A DNA stretch of 64,000 nucleotides from Chelonoidis abingdonii (lineage: Eukaryota > Chordata > Testudines > Testudinidae): NCBI RefSeq assembly GCF_003597395.2, contig NC_133774.1, forward strand, positions 40,260,109 to 40,324,108, in the 5' to 3' direction. Within the stretch, counting starts at the first letter, position 1. Every line of letters begins with the position of its first letter. Made by a program: the position numbers and the translations under genes. Under the pieces are notes generated by a model that was not told the DNA's origin, ran no database searches, and saw nothing but the letters and a program-made list of their open reading frames with translations. Below, piece after piece: positions 45,001 through 57,347 of the stretch.

Positions 45001-46635
45001 TTTTTTTTTTTTTTAAATCACTGCATTATTTTGGCATCAGTTTTTAAAACAAAGTATTTACCTTTGCCTCTATGGCTTTTCATCTTTTCCTTTTATATTC
45101 CATTCCTTCCTTCCATTATAAGTGGTATCTCTTTTCATTTGTGTTCACTGAATCTATCAACCTTCCTCTACTCCCTCCCTTTCATATCTTGTATTCTTTT
45201 CCTCCTTGCTACATAGTCCCCATGGAGGGCAGGGAGGGAGCAACACTCAGCCCCACTCTGTCCTAGCTCTTCCCCGTCACCCCACCACACACACCTATTT
45301 CTCTGTCACTAAATCCCCCGTACAATAATTCTCTCTCCCCTAACACTCACCTGTCACCTCCACCCACTGAGTCACCCTGATTCCAGGCCTGAGTCAGAGG
45401 TGGCATTCGCAGAAAAATCTTCACATGCATTTCTTGCCTGAGCACTGAAGTCCTAAGTCTTCCCACTCTAGTCTTAAGGGGCACTGCCAGAAAGATCTTT
45501 GCTGCAACTAGGCACTAGGAAATGTGAGTGAGCAGGATCTCTGATCTGGGCTCAGCTTGCTGTCCCTACTGTGTGATTACCTGAAAGCAGTGTTTCCAGC
45601 CTCATGCATTCCAAAACAAAATAATGAAGACATGTCACTTCTTGCCCCTAAAATGACTATAAATAAAAAATTTAGACTTTGGTCTTCTGGTTTTTTTGAG
45701 TCTCTAGTTTACAGTTGTCATTCTCAAGCTTTTCTGAAACTAACCTGAAATTCTCCTTTAATCAAATGACTCCAGGAGTTGGGGCTTTATTAGGGGGAAA
45801 CCACCAAATATCCAATATCTTACAAGAAAATTGCAGGACTTGGCAATGCAGAAAAATCAGTAAGTGGAATAAGGCTAAAACCCTGGAGGCTATTAAAGAG
45901 TCTAGGCCAAGTGCCCCTTTGCCCAGAACCCTCATCGGGCCTGCTCATCTGAGCAGTCTCACTTTTAAAATACCAAAAGCAAATTTCTAAAATCTACAGA
46001 AAAATCATCTTAAAGAGTGATATTTTTGTTTCATATTGGACAAGAGCAAGTTACCTACAGAATTGAAATACTTGATAGCCCAAATAATGAACCCGGGAAG
46101 AAATTTTGCAGACTGCTAAGGCCTCCACATGCGAAGTCAGTACAATTCCACAACATGGAAATAAAGAGAGGTAGCTCTCAGAAGGTGAAGTGTGACAGAT
46201 ATTAGATACCTTTTGAGACTACTGTTTCAACTTTATAAGTGTGTATATCTTGATGGTCTAGGGTTTATATTTAGCTACAGGGGGGAGTTATGGTAGTTTC
46301 TTGAAGGAGATAAGATTAGGGGGAGGAGGGACAAGTTTTGAAGAGATAACTAATGCTTTCTGGCTAGGGATTTGTAAGTCTGGAGAACTTCCTTTTGAAG
46401 GAAATTGAATATACTAGTTTAACCCTGTTCAGGAGACCCTTGAATGGAAAACTGTATAAAGTGACCTCCATCATACAGGAAGGGAAATCACCTTGGCCAA
46501 GAATTGACCATGAGACTGTGACTAAGAGGGACAGACTCTCTGAAGAGGGTCTGAAAGACTCTGAAATCTGTCGGTGTGTCTCTGTGTAAGATGTGATTGC
46601 CTGATAAGTGACAACCTGCATGTAAGCGGTTTATT
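42040..46635. other. Unassigned intergenic DNA
   Basis: About 4.6 kb without a recognised exon. A T tract lies at about 44998-45014. Open frames such as 44899-45216 are T/C-rich and not protein-like. Confidence 0.3.
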
Positions 46636-46639
46636 GGTT

Positions 46640-47768
46640 TCAGGATATGTTTTTTCGGTACTGCTTTTGTTCTGGATGTGAAAGTGAGAACAGGGGCTTA
46701 CATGGCACTTTTGTAGCCACTGTTGCAATATACTTATGTGCCAAATGTGCTGAAGATTCCTATGTTCCTTAATGCTTCGACTTGCATTCCAGAGGACATG
46801 CGGCCATGCTGATGATGGGTTCTGCTCAATAATGATCCAAAGGAGTGCCGATTTATGCATGTTAATTTTTATCATCCGAGTCAGATGCCACCGGTAGAAG
46901 GTTGATTTTCTTTTTTGCTGGTTCAGGTTTTGTAGTTTCCTTATCAGAGTATTGGTCTTAATTTTGAAAGCATGCTCCACACCTCATCCTCTCAGATTTT
47001 GGAAGGCACTTCAGACTCTTAACTCTTGTCGAGTGCTATAGCTATCTTTAGAAACCTCACACTGGTACCTTCTTTGCGTTTTGTTAAATCTGCAGTAAAA
47101 GTGTTCTTAAAACAAACATCATATGCTAGGTCATCATCCGAGACTGCTATAACATGAAATATATGGCAGAATGCGGGTAAAACACAGAGCAGGAAACATA
47201 CAATTCTCCCCGCAAGGAATTCAGTCATGAATTTAACTTTTTTTTTAAAAAAAAGTATCATCAACATGGAAGCATGTCTCTGGAATGGAGACCGAAGAAT
47301 AAAGGGGCATATGAATGTTTAGAATATGTGGCATGTAAATACCTTATAACACCAACTACAAAAATTCCATGCAAACCCCTATTCTCGCTTTGAGGTGACA
47401 TTGTAAACAAGAAGCATCCAGCATTAACTCCCACAAATGTAAACAAATTTTTGTCTGAGCGATTGGCTGAACAAGAAATAGGACCGACTGAACTTCTAGG
47501 CCCAGAAGCTTTACATTTTGTTTTTGAGGGCAGTTATGTAACAAAACCCTTACATCTGTAAGTTGTACTGCAATCTGTATCATTAAAGTGCAATACTTGT
47601 ATTAGGTAAATTGAAAAATACTATCATCAGTGCAAATATTTGTAATAATGAGTATTGCACACTTTATTCTGTTTTAATTGAAATCAGTATTGAAAATTCT
47701 ATTTTGTTTAACAGTGTGGCTAATCACTATTTGAGTTAATTGCATGAGTTAACTGATTAACAGCCCTA
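46640..47768. pseudogene. hAT transposon remnant with inverted-duplicated transposase C-terminus
   Basis: On minus, 47170-46660 carries pieces of a hAT transposase; the read-through in 47267-47019 includes FCHIFHVIAVSDDD and FKNTFTADLTKRKEGT. On plus, about 47262-47500 encodes the hATC dimerisation region (AACAAGAAGCATCCAGCATT, TTGTCTGAGCGATTGGCTG). The ~150-bp hATC segment occurs twice in opposite directions (46664-46815 on - and 47262-47420 on +). The right end, ..GAGTTAACTGATTAACAGCCCTA at about 47746-47768, is the hAT terminus (TAGGGCTGT on -). All frames are broken. Confidence 0.65.
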
Positions 47769-47769
47769 A

Positions 47770-48825
47770 AAAACCCAAAACCCTTTGCTACTGCAGAAAA
47801 TGGTGTTGATAATTCAATAGGTGGCATCAGTTTGAGTTAATCCAGAAATAATGTTCCAGCACAATACTAGGGCACGCTTTGCTGGAGGTGCCTTCCTTTA
47901 GTGACCCTGTCAGGATTAAGCAAAGATCCCACAAGTCTATCTACAAGTGCTGGTGAAGTGCACTCTGGGTAACTACATTCTACCTATCTCCAGTTTAGAT
48001 ATGGTGTCTTTTCGCTTCCTATACTGTCGAGTAGCATTATTGTATATTATTAAATAGTTGCAGTGTTCTATTCCAGAGACAACTGTATTTCATGGATTTG
48101 GGGGAGGGGGTATGTGAAATAGATATAGCACCCTGGGTTCTCAAAGATTCTATATAACTATAGAATCATGATTAGTTTTTGTGGGGCTGGTTTGTATTTT
48201 AACACTATTACACTTTTCTATCCTGTTTTACTTACCTGTTAGGATGTTCCATACCAAAACAATCAGATTTATAACAGCCCAGGGAGAATGTCTGCTGGGG
48301 GACGGGGAATCTGAAATGTGCATTTCTGAAGTGAAGTCTAAAGGGAAGATTTTATCAGGACAGTAATCTTAGGCAGATGAAAACAGTTTATGAAGGATAG
48401 CTATAACACCCAGAATTAGTCTCCAATAGCTATAAGAATTCTGCTTTAGTAACATGCTCAAGTAGATCAGAATCCAAAGGAGAAAATTGCACAGCATGAC
48501 TCAGACTTAAGGCAGTCCCTACAACAAATTGCCACTTCCTTTTAAACAATTCCTCCTTTCTCTACTTCATATCCCCAGTGTCCTCCAAATCTGAATCACT
48601 TATTTGTGTTCCCAAAGCACCTGAGCCTGTTTATTTTCTTTGTCTTCTTACAGACGCCCTGCTACACCTTAGAAGATTATGAGTGCTTCTCCCACTGAAA
48701 CTTGCAGCTTGACACAGCAGTGCTGCTTCAGGCTCAGCTAGATAGGCTGCAGATGAAAATAAACTGGTTCAGAAGCACTGGGGACATACTGATGTACCAT
48801 AGCTGGCAATGAAAATAAGGGGGGA
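47770..48825. other. Unassigned intergenic DNA
   Basis: No recognised exon or repeat. Confidence 0.3.
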
Positions 48826-48827
48826 GC

Positions 48828-49784
48828 TGTCATAAACTGATAGCTAAGGGTTAATGTCTCTTTCACCTGGAAAGGGTTAACAAACAACACCTGACCAGAA
48901 GACCAATCAGGAGACAAGATACTGTTAAATTTGGGTGGAGGGAACGATTTTTTGGTGTGTGTGTTCTTTGTCCATTTGTAGTGTCTGTCTGGTAAGTTCT
49001 CACCTCGGGGAGGGGGGGGGGAGTCAGAGATACCAGACATTACTGACAGGCTCTCTAAGTTTTCTGTGTCAAATAGAGTAAGTAAAAACAGGCGGTTTAG
49101 GCTTTTTTATTGGTTACTCTATTTGCAATTGGGATCTGGCTGGTTAATTTCTAATGTGTAGCTTGCTTGGAATATTTTGATCTTGAGTATTGGTACTGGG
49201 GGGAAAGTTTCTCTTTCTGGTGTCTGTAAGCTATAGGACCCTGTAATTTTACATCTTGAAGTTAGAGATATTCTTTACTTTTTCCTTTCTTTTAATAAAA
49301 GATTTCTTTTTAGAGAACCTTATGGATTTTTTTTTCTTGTTTCCCTTGTTTTATCCCAGGGGATGGGAACTCACCAGGACTGGTGGGCGGAGACAGGAGG
49401 GGGGAGGGTAGAAATCTTGTTTGCCTCAATCAGATCTTGCCCTCTGTGGGAGGGAGGGACATTGCTTCTCTGTATTGTGATTTATAAGAGTTTGGACTTG
49501 CAGATACTCTCAGAGTAGCCCAGGGAGGGTAAGTCTGGAGGGAGGGGAAAGAAGAGGAGAATGTGTATTTTTCTCTTGTTTTAAGACCAGGGATTGGGTT
49601 CTTTGGGGTCCCCAGGAAGGTTGGGGAGGTCAGAGTGCCGCAAAACACCTGTATTTTGGGTGGTGACACAGAGGAGCTACTTCAGATATATGCTGGTATT
49701 AGCTTAGAGGCTTATGCTGCTAGTCTTCATTTCTCGACTCTAAGGTTTCAGATCTGAGAGGGAATGCTGGTGCGACGTGACGCA
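48828..49784 (+). mobile_element. LTR-type element, same superfamily as 3222-4101, plus orientation
   Basis: Starts TGTCATAAACTGATAGCTAA, the reverse complement of the right end of the 3.2-kb LTR, and shares GAAAGGGTTAACAAAC, ACACCTGACCAGAAGACCAA and, near the end, GTCCCCAGGAAGGTT. AATAAA at 49294-49299 is the likely LTR poly(A) signal. The 3' boundary is uncertain, near GACGTGACGCA, and no target duplication was found. Confidence 0.62.
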
Positions 49785-50048
49785 GTAACAAGTTCTGTTT
49801 GACTGTTGTTGTTTGCATCTGCATCCTTGTACCTTCTGCTCAAGGTGTTTTTTTCAAGTTTGAGCAAGAACAGTGTAACTTTCTGTATTTCCCCCTACTG
49901 CCCAGTAGGAACATAGGCCCAAATTCAATCTTGGTTAACTATGGTTTTAAATTTGAGTTTGGATTATACTATGTGACCATCCAATGTGACTAAAGAATGA
50001 ACTCATGAGAAAGATTGTTTGTGTTAAACTTGTAGTGACCCTTGATTA

Positions 50049-50440
50049 TTACGTGAGTCGCCAAACCTGTGGCTCAGGAGTCCCATGTGGCACTTCAGAC
50101 ATTTGAATATGTAGCTTCATGTATAGGCACCACTCTGGGCCGAGGTACAGTTGCCAACTTTCCAATGTGCTGGGGGTGCTCCTGCTCACCTCTAGCTCTG
50201 CCAGAGGCTCTACCCTCACTCCACCCTTTCCTGCCCCGCTTCCTCCCCCTCCCCAAGAGCGCCCTGCACGAGCCGCGAAACAGTGTGGGGGGGGAGCGGA
50301 GAGGGAACATTGATTAGTGGGGCTGCTGCTAGTGGTGGGAGCACTGGAAATGGGAAGCTGATGTATTATTGTGCTCTTGTGCAATGTACTCTGGTAAATT
50401 TCTGGCTCCTTCTCAGGCTCAGTTTGGCCACCCGTAATAT
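50049..50440. mobile_element. Non-autonomous DNA repeat, possibly hAT-like
   Basis: GTATAGGCACCACTCTGGGC, GTTGCCAACTTTCCAATGTG and TTCTCAGGCTCAGTTTGGCC follow a repeat remembered as frequent in turtle genomes. The middle is GC-rich (50200-50300). Class assignment is weak. Confidence 0.4.
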
Positions 50441-50609
50441 TATAGCTTAGCCCAAACCTTAAATAGATAGCCTAACAGATATAAAGAAAATAATTGACTG
50501 GGGACCAGGTCAGTAATTGGGTTCACTTCTTAAAAAGAAAGCGTAACTTCAGTAGTTAGGGAGAATTATGCATGAAGTGATATAAGACTGAGGAGAAAAA
50601 AACTGAGAG

Positions 50610-52704
50610 GAGGTGTGGCAGTTGTTCAAAGGGACACTATTAGGGCCCAAAGCAAGCTAGTTCGCGAGGCTAGAACTGAATGAAATAGTGTAGAAAGATA
50701 AATGTGGCAACAAGAGACCCACCTCGCTTTAAACCAGAGGATTCTTGCGCATGACCTACAAAATAAAAAGGAGCCAGAAAAAATGGAAACCTAGGTCAGA
50801 GTTCAAAGGATAAAATATAGGCAAACACAGGAATGCAGGGCAAGATTAGAAAGGCAAAGCCAAAAATGAACTCAAACATAGCTATGGGAATAATAGGGAA
50901 ACGACGACTTCTTTTATATCAATCATTAGAATGCAAGCAAGGAACGAACCAGCAAGGAAGCAGGGTAGGCCCATGTGCTCAGTGAGGAGGAAGAAACAGT
51001 AACAGGAAATTCGGAAATGGCAGAGATGCTTAATGACTTTGTTCGTTCTTCACTGAGAAGTCTGAAGGAATACTACATAGTGAATGCTATGGGAAGGGGG
51101 TAGGTTTAGAAGAATAAATAAAAAAAAGAGCAAGTTAAAAATATCACTTAGAAATAGTTAGATGCCCTGCAAGTCATCAGGACCCGATGAATGCATCCTA
51201 GATACATCAAGGAGTTTAATAGAGAGAGGTATCTGAGCCTCTAGCTATTACTCTTGAAAGTCATGGAGACGGGAGAGATTCCAGAAGACGGAAAAGGGCA
51301 AATATATGATGCCCATTTATAAAAAGGGAATAAAGCAACCCAGGAAACTACAGACACCAGTTAGTTTAAGCTCTGTGCCAGGGAAGGATAATGGAGGCAA
51401 GGTAATTAAGGAAATCATCTGCAAACACTTGGAGGTGGTAAGGTGATAGGGAATAGCCAATACTGAATTTGTAAAAAACAAATCGTCATCCAAGCCAAAT
51501 CATGGGTAACTGGACGCTTTGATTGAGGTATAAACAAGCCTGTGATACAGGAGAACGGTGGATGTGGTATACCTAGACTTTAGTAAGACATTTGATACGG
51601 CTCCACATGATACCTTATCGATAAGCTAGGCAAATACATTTAGATGGGCTATTATAAGGTGGGTGCATAACTGGCTGGATAACGCGACATCAGAGTAGTT
51701 ATTATGGCTTCCAATCCTGCTGGAAAGGTCATATACAACTGAGGTTGCAGGGGTCTGTTTTGGGACGCGGCTCTATTCAATATCTTCATCTAATCCCTTA
51801 GATGTTGGCATAGAAGTACACTTATTAAGTTTGCGGACGCATACCAACACCGGAGGGATTGCGACTGGCTTTGAGGACAGGGTCAAAATTCAAAATGCTG
51901 GAAAATTGGAGAAATGGTCTGAGGTCAAGCCGGATGAAGTTCAATAAAGACAAATGCAAAGTGCTCCACTTAGGAAGGAACAATCAGTTTCACACATACA
52001 GAATGGGAAGAGACTGTCTAGGAAGGAGTATGGCAGAAAGAGATCTAGGGGTCATAATGGACCAGAAGCTAAATATGAGTCAACAGTGTGATACTGTTGC
52101 AAAAAAAGCAAACGTGAGTCTGGGATGCATTAACAGTGTGTTGTAAACAAGACACGAGAAGTCATTCTTCCGCTCTACTCTGCGCTGGTTAGACCTCAGC
52201 TGGAGTATTATGTCCAGTTCTGGGCACCGCATTTCAAAACAGATGGAGAAATTGGACAGGGTCCAGAGAAGAGCAACAAAAATGATTAGAGGTCTTAAGA
52301 ACATGACCTATGACGGAAGGCTGAAAGAAGTTGGGTTCATTTAGTTTGGAAAAGAGAAGACTGAGAGGGGACATGATAGCAGTTTTCAGGTATCTAAAAG
52401 GGTGTTGTCAGGAGGAGGGAGAAAATTTGTTCACCTTAGCCTCTAAGGATAGAACAAGCAGCAATGGGCTTAAACTGCAGGAAGGGAGATTTAGGTTGGA
52501 CATCAGGAAAATGTTCCTGTCAGGGTAGTTAAACACTGGAATAAATTGCCTAGGGAGGTTGTGGAATCTCCATCTCTGGAGATATTTAAGAGTAGGATAG
52601 ATAAATGTCTATCAGGGATGGTCTAGACAATATTGGCTCCTGCCATGAGAGCAGGGGACTGGACTTGATGGCCTCTTGAGGTCCCTTCCAGTCCTAGAGT
52701 CTAT
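50610..52704 (+). pseudogene. CR1 LINE, ORF2 reverse-transcriptase region to 3' end, many indels
   Basis: CR1 ORF2 sequence on +. AAATCACTTAG-type and ATCAGGACCCGATGAATGCA words mark the fingers. GTGGTATACCTAGACTTTAGT and AGGGGTCTGTTTTGGGAC mark the RT core, and the frame at 51859-52146 (KFNKDKCKVLHLGRN) and 52331-52528 the C-terminus. The 3' end is GAGGTCCCTTCCAGTCCTAG followed by AGTCTATGAATC. The segment before ~51900 is full of single-base gains and losses, whereas the last ~600 bp is close to family consensus. 5'-truncated. Confidence 0.85.
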
Positions 52705-52709
52705 GAATC

Positions 52710-55505
52710 CATAAGAAAAAGCCTTCAAGAGAACATGAGGCAGTTTAGCACCCTGCTCTTGCTTTAGCTAAGGTCCAATAGCCAACAATGGCATCATTTG
52801 TCTAGTACAGAGAATACTCTAAGACTGGGTTTTTGTCAGAGTTTTCCTTTACCCCTCTAGAGTTGTGCCATGATGGGAAGGTATCTCCTGGGCTGACAAG
52901 TATAAGCCAAAATACAACTGGAACTGTTTTGCTAGGTATAGATTAAACCTGTATATGTTTTTATTTGCATTTTGGGTATAATCAACATCAAGTGGCCTTT
53001 GGACTAGAAGAATGCTTGTGTGGAAACTGAATCATGGTAAACGTTAGTAAAATTACTAGGGAAATTATTTTCAGCACCCCAAACAAAAATAAAACTGGTC
53101 TAGGGCCTAAAGGCTGGGAGGAGAGACCAAAAATTAGTAGGGAAATATCCCTCAGACATACCTTTGAGTGTCCCTATGAATATTGGTTTGCTTTGATTGA
53201 ATTAAAGGCTTTGGAAAACAATCAGACTTCATGTATTACCAGTGATACCAACTCTCTTAAGCACCTTTATCTTTACTGTTTGTAAATCTGCACTATGCAT
53301 GCCTCGCTTAATTACACTCATTTCCTTAGCTGTCTGAATTACTCCAAACTGGCCAGGCCCTACCTTCCAAAGATCCCTGCCAAACACCATGCCTGATAAA
53401 AGGGATCATGTTGCTTTCCCTGTATTGAAGTTGTTGTTTCAGTCCATTGAAGAGCCCATGATCTTATTAGTAAGAGTAGGTGTCTACCCTGGTGACCGAA
53501 TATCAGATTTCCCTTACCTCTGCAGAACCACATCTTGAATGCTGATTGGCTGCTGCCATCCACTCAGATGAGCATAGTTCCATGGTGATCTCTTTCCATA
53601 ATACATGAAATGCTTTTGAGTGAAAGGTGCTGTATAACTATAAAATATTTGAATGGTACCTTCCAATTAGGTGGGAACCAGTATAGCAGTACAATTGCTG
53701 AGACGTCACCTTGGAAACACTTAATGATGAAGAAAAGTAATAACTTATTGGGGCAGTATTAGTGTTCACTTTACCTAATACCATGCTGTTTAATGGTGAT
53801 CAATCTAGGGCTAAATAGATGTCAGATTCCAGCTCTGATTTCTCACTACAGATTTGCCAAATGAAGATTAAAGTGATGGAGGTAAAGAAGGTATTTTCCC
53901 TATCCACACCTGTTTTCTCCTGGTTTGGGGTTTATTTTTCTGCACCTTTCTCTAGTCCTGTCAGAGATGAGATACTGGTCTGATCCACTATAGCAAATCC
54001 TTGTCCAGTGTCCATGCCACAACCTTACAAAAAAAATCAGCTGCATTCTCTACTTGATTCAAATTCTTAGATTTAAAATATGCACATTCAGCTATTTAAA
54101 GGCAACACACACACTACAGCACCTTCAATACCTCAAAGTACTCAATTATACCTTTATTAGAGATGTTAGAAATATTCTCTAAAAATTGAATTTATTTCCA
54201 GAGTTTGTAATACTAAATTCTAGGCAAACCCAATCTGAATTGTGCTAAAATATCCAGTAGTGCTTAACTTTAATCAGTAATGAGCACAGTTGTGGAACAA
54301 CCCAATTAATGTTTCCTTGATATGTTTTAGTTAGACTCTATTAAGTATGTACCACCACCAAGGAAATAGCTGTTCAATTTGCTCCATGAGACATTAGGTT
54401 TTTAACCTGTCAATACCTGAATAACTCTGTAATGATTAAAGTAGATGTCATTAAATACCTATCTTGTTTCCACACGGTAGCTTAGCTCTTAAACAATTAA
54501 AAGATACTCTGATACCACTGGAAACATATCCTTATTAAATTTGATTTAAGCACACAATCTATAATGGGATGAATGATTCTGTGAAACTAACACTGAAGAA
54601 ATCTTATTAATTCACCATTGTTAGAGAGATGATGTGGTAAAATAGCCTGGAATCAAGAGAGAAATGGAAAATTTTTACATGCTGTAAGCTCTAAATAAAA
54701 TACAAGACCACTTTGAGGAGGAGGAAACATTACACAAGTCTGTATTTGATATGTGGCCCATAATTACAGGAAGCTGGTAGAAGGTGCCATGATACCTGTC
54801 AATTATCAGCAGGCAGAAAATGCAGATAACATACATAATTCATCAACATACTGCTCTTTGTTAAACTGACTGATTTAGCGCCATAACAAAACTGCTTATT
54901 CAAAAGAAGAAAGTTACATTTTCAAACTAAGCTATTTGAATGTGTTCAGTTATTCAGTTGATTCAGAGAGATGTTTGTGTTGCTAAATGTTAGTAACCAT
55001 GAATACAGCCATACAAAATTCTATGCATGCGCGCACACACACTGGTTGTGTTCAGAGGCAGAAAGACAGTACTATCAATAATGGAAATGTTAATCCTTAC
55101 AATCTGCACCCTGGAATGATTTTTTCATGGTAGTTTTTAACAAATTGTAGAGAAATTTAAGTGAGTGATAAGCATTAAAATGTCCATTTTATTTACTATT
55201 TCCTATCTTGCCCATGGCATTTTTAATTTAATTGATATTATAAAAATGAATATAAATACTACACACTAAGATTCTGAAAGATTCTAAACCTCTAGCAGCT
55301 TTCAGTATATTCATCATTACAGCTTGACTTCTGCTGGTACTATCTTGAATTGGCACAGCTTGAGAACAAATGAGTCTTTACAGAAAAGCAAGAATCTAGT
55401 TAAAAGCTAGCAGTGGGGTCTTATTAGAGTATAGAAAGTTTTTAAACTTTGCTCAGAGAATGCTCTCACCTAGTATACTGTGTTCAGCAATACTTATCCC
55501 ATCTC
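52710..55505. other. Unassigned intergenic DNA
   Basis: No exon or confident repeat. A short CA-type tract lies near 55030-55040. Confidence 0.3.
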
Positions 55506-55509
55506 TTAA

Positions 55510-56233
55510 AGAGAGCATAGTAGAAATAGAAAATTAGTTTTAATAGACTCTTATGAAGAGAAATTGAAAAGACTGTGACTACACCTCTACCCCGATATAA
55601 TGCGACCTTATACAACACAAATTCAGATATAATGTGGTAAAGCAGTGCTCCGTGGGGACAGGGTTGCACACTCTGGTGGATCAAAGCAAGTTCAATAGAA
55701 TGCGGATTCACCTATAACACGGTAAGATTTTTTGGCTCCCGAGGACAGCGTTATATCAAGGTAGAAGTGTATTTAAAGAGGAGACTAATAAGACGACATG
55801 ATAGAGGTACACATATAAATGGGATAAACTCTCCTATTTACTGTTCCATAATACAACATTAAGGGGATATTCAATTAAACTGAGAGGCAACACTTAAAAC
55901 CCATGAAAGGAAATACATGCTACATTAAAAAAAAAAGCGCGCTGTGGAACTCACTCCTACAAATATCACAAAAGCAAGAACCTTAGCTGGATTTTTGAGA
56001 TGACTGGACTATTAGAGAGGAGAACATGCAGTTAATTATCAGGATATATAATATAAAAAGATATAGAACCTCTATCCTACAGGGCCAAAGCTATCCACTA
56101 ACTGATGCAAGACCTTCCCTTACAGGCAGGCTCCTTGCACGTTCCTATAAAGTAACTGGTACTGGCCACTATCACAGACACAATACTGGGATAAATGGAC
56201 AACCAGTTGGCTCTAGCATGACAATGCCTATAT
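55510..56233 (+). mobile_element. Old CR1 3' fragment split by MITE copy D
   Basis: TAATAGACTCTTATGAAGAG before the MITE, and GAGGAGACTAATAAGACGAC, ACGACATGATAGAGGT, GTGGAACTCACTCCTACAAA, TGGTACTGGCCACTATC and ACAATACTGGGATAAATGGA after it, follow the CR1 3' order. Bases 55582-55769 are the inserted MITE. The 162-codon frame at 56026-56514 overlaps this tail and is not a gene. Confidence 0.62.
55582..55769 (+). mobile_element. TA-flanked MITE, copy D
   Basis: CACCTCTACCCCGATATAAT on the left and ATCAAGGTAGAAGTG on the right; TA flanks at 55580-55581 and 55770-55771. It sits inside a CR1 fragment, so it is younger than that CR1. Its left terminus is the cleanest of the five copies. Confidence 0.82.
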
Positions 56234-57344
56234 TCCCAGGAATGTTATTTTCCTGTTGTGTCACTTTTTTCAGTAAAGCTCAGTTCCTTATATTGTGGCA
56301 ATTTTGTAGCAACCTTGGGGACGCATACTGCCCCATATCCATATTAACAACTTTCACTGGGGGCATATATTGTACTGCCCCTGATCAGAACGCACAATTT
56401 TTGAGGGTAGTGGGATCTTTGCCAGCAGATGGAGATATAGCCCCAGGACATCAGGTTCCATGTGCACACAGAGGGACAAATATGGTCCTCAGTTTACCAG
56501 TAGAATTAGTTTAGCGTAAGTCTGAAATATTTGGCATACAGGAAGCCTGTGTTTAATATTAAAAGAAATAGGGAAAGTCATTTTTTCTCCTCTATAGCAG
56601 TATTTCTTCTCTAATATCAGTATACCCTAGAAAGAGAAGGGGATGTGTTTAGGTATTTATATTGAACGTAAGGCGTGCTTGGTGCTTTATAGATGAATGA
56701 TCATGGTCCCTGACTGAAGAACTTCCACTCTAAACAGATACGAGCCAAAACAAGTAGAAGGAGGAAAGGTGAGGACAAGATTGCAACATGCCATTGCTTA
56801 AATTGTTATGCACATCTCTTAGCAGGGTGTATAGATTATCTTGTTTTATGGGTTATTTTGGATTGAAATAAGAGTGAGTGAAATGAGACTGATGGGGAAG
56901 GAATGAGTTTTAGGACTAAGACAGAAAGAAGAAAATCAGAGAGAAAGGAGACATGGTGGACAAGAAAAGGAAGGCTGGGTAGTAAAGAGGTTGGATGGGA
57001 AGAAGGAAAGACTAACTACCAAGAGGGGAAAAAGTCCAGAGGTCACTTAAAAATGTAGTATATTAGATGCCATGCAGAGACTGTACTGTGAAGGTGACCT
57101 AAGGGAAAGGGGAAATGACAGGCCTGACACTTATTCTCTCATGGAGTTATCCTCTTTGGTCTGCTGGAACTGTTGGCAAGCACAGGATGTAGGCTCTTAA
57201 AGACCATTCAGAAGCTCTTTCACATGTGGTGCAAGCTCCTGAGTGGAGTGGAAGCTGCTGGACCTAGTCAGGTACAGAGGGTGACAGGCCCTCTTGCAGC
57301 TGTCTGGAGCTGCTACTGAATTCCCAAGGGCATTCCTCTACAAC
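56234..57344. other. Unassigned intergenic DNA
   Basis: No recognised exon or repeat; purine-rich around 56860-57060. Confidence 0.3.
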
Positions 57345-57347
57345 TTA

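Noticed and set aside
56026..56514. 162-codon open frame on +
   Set aside because: Its 5' half overlaps the 3' tail of a CR1 LINE read in a non-coding frame, and the rest has no domain or splice context.
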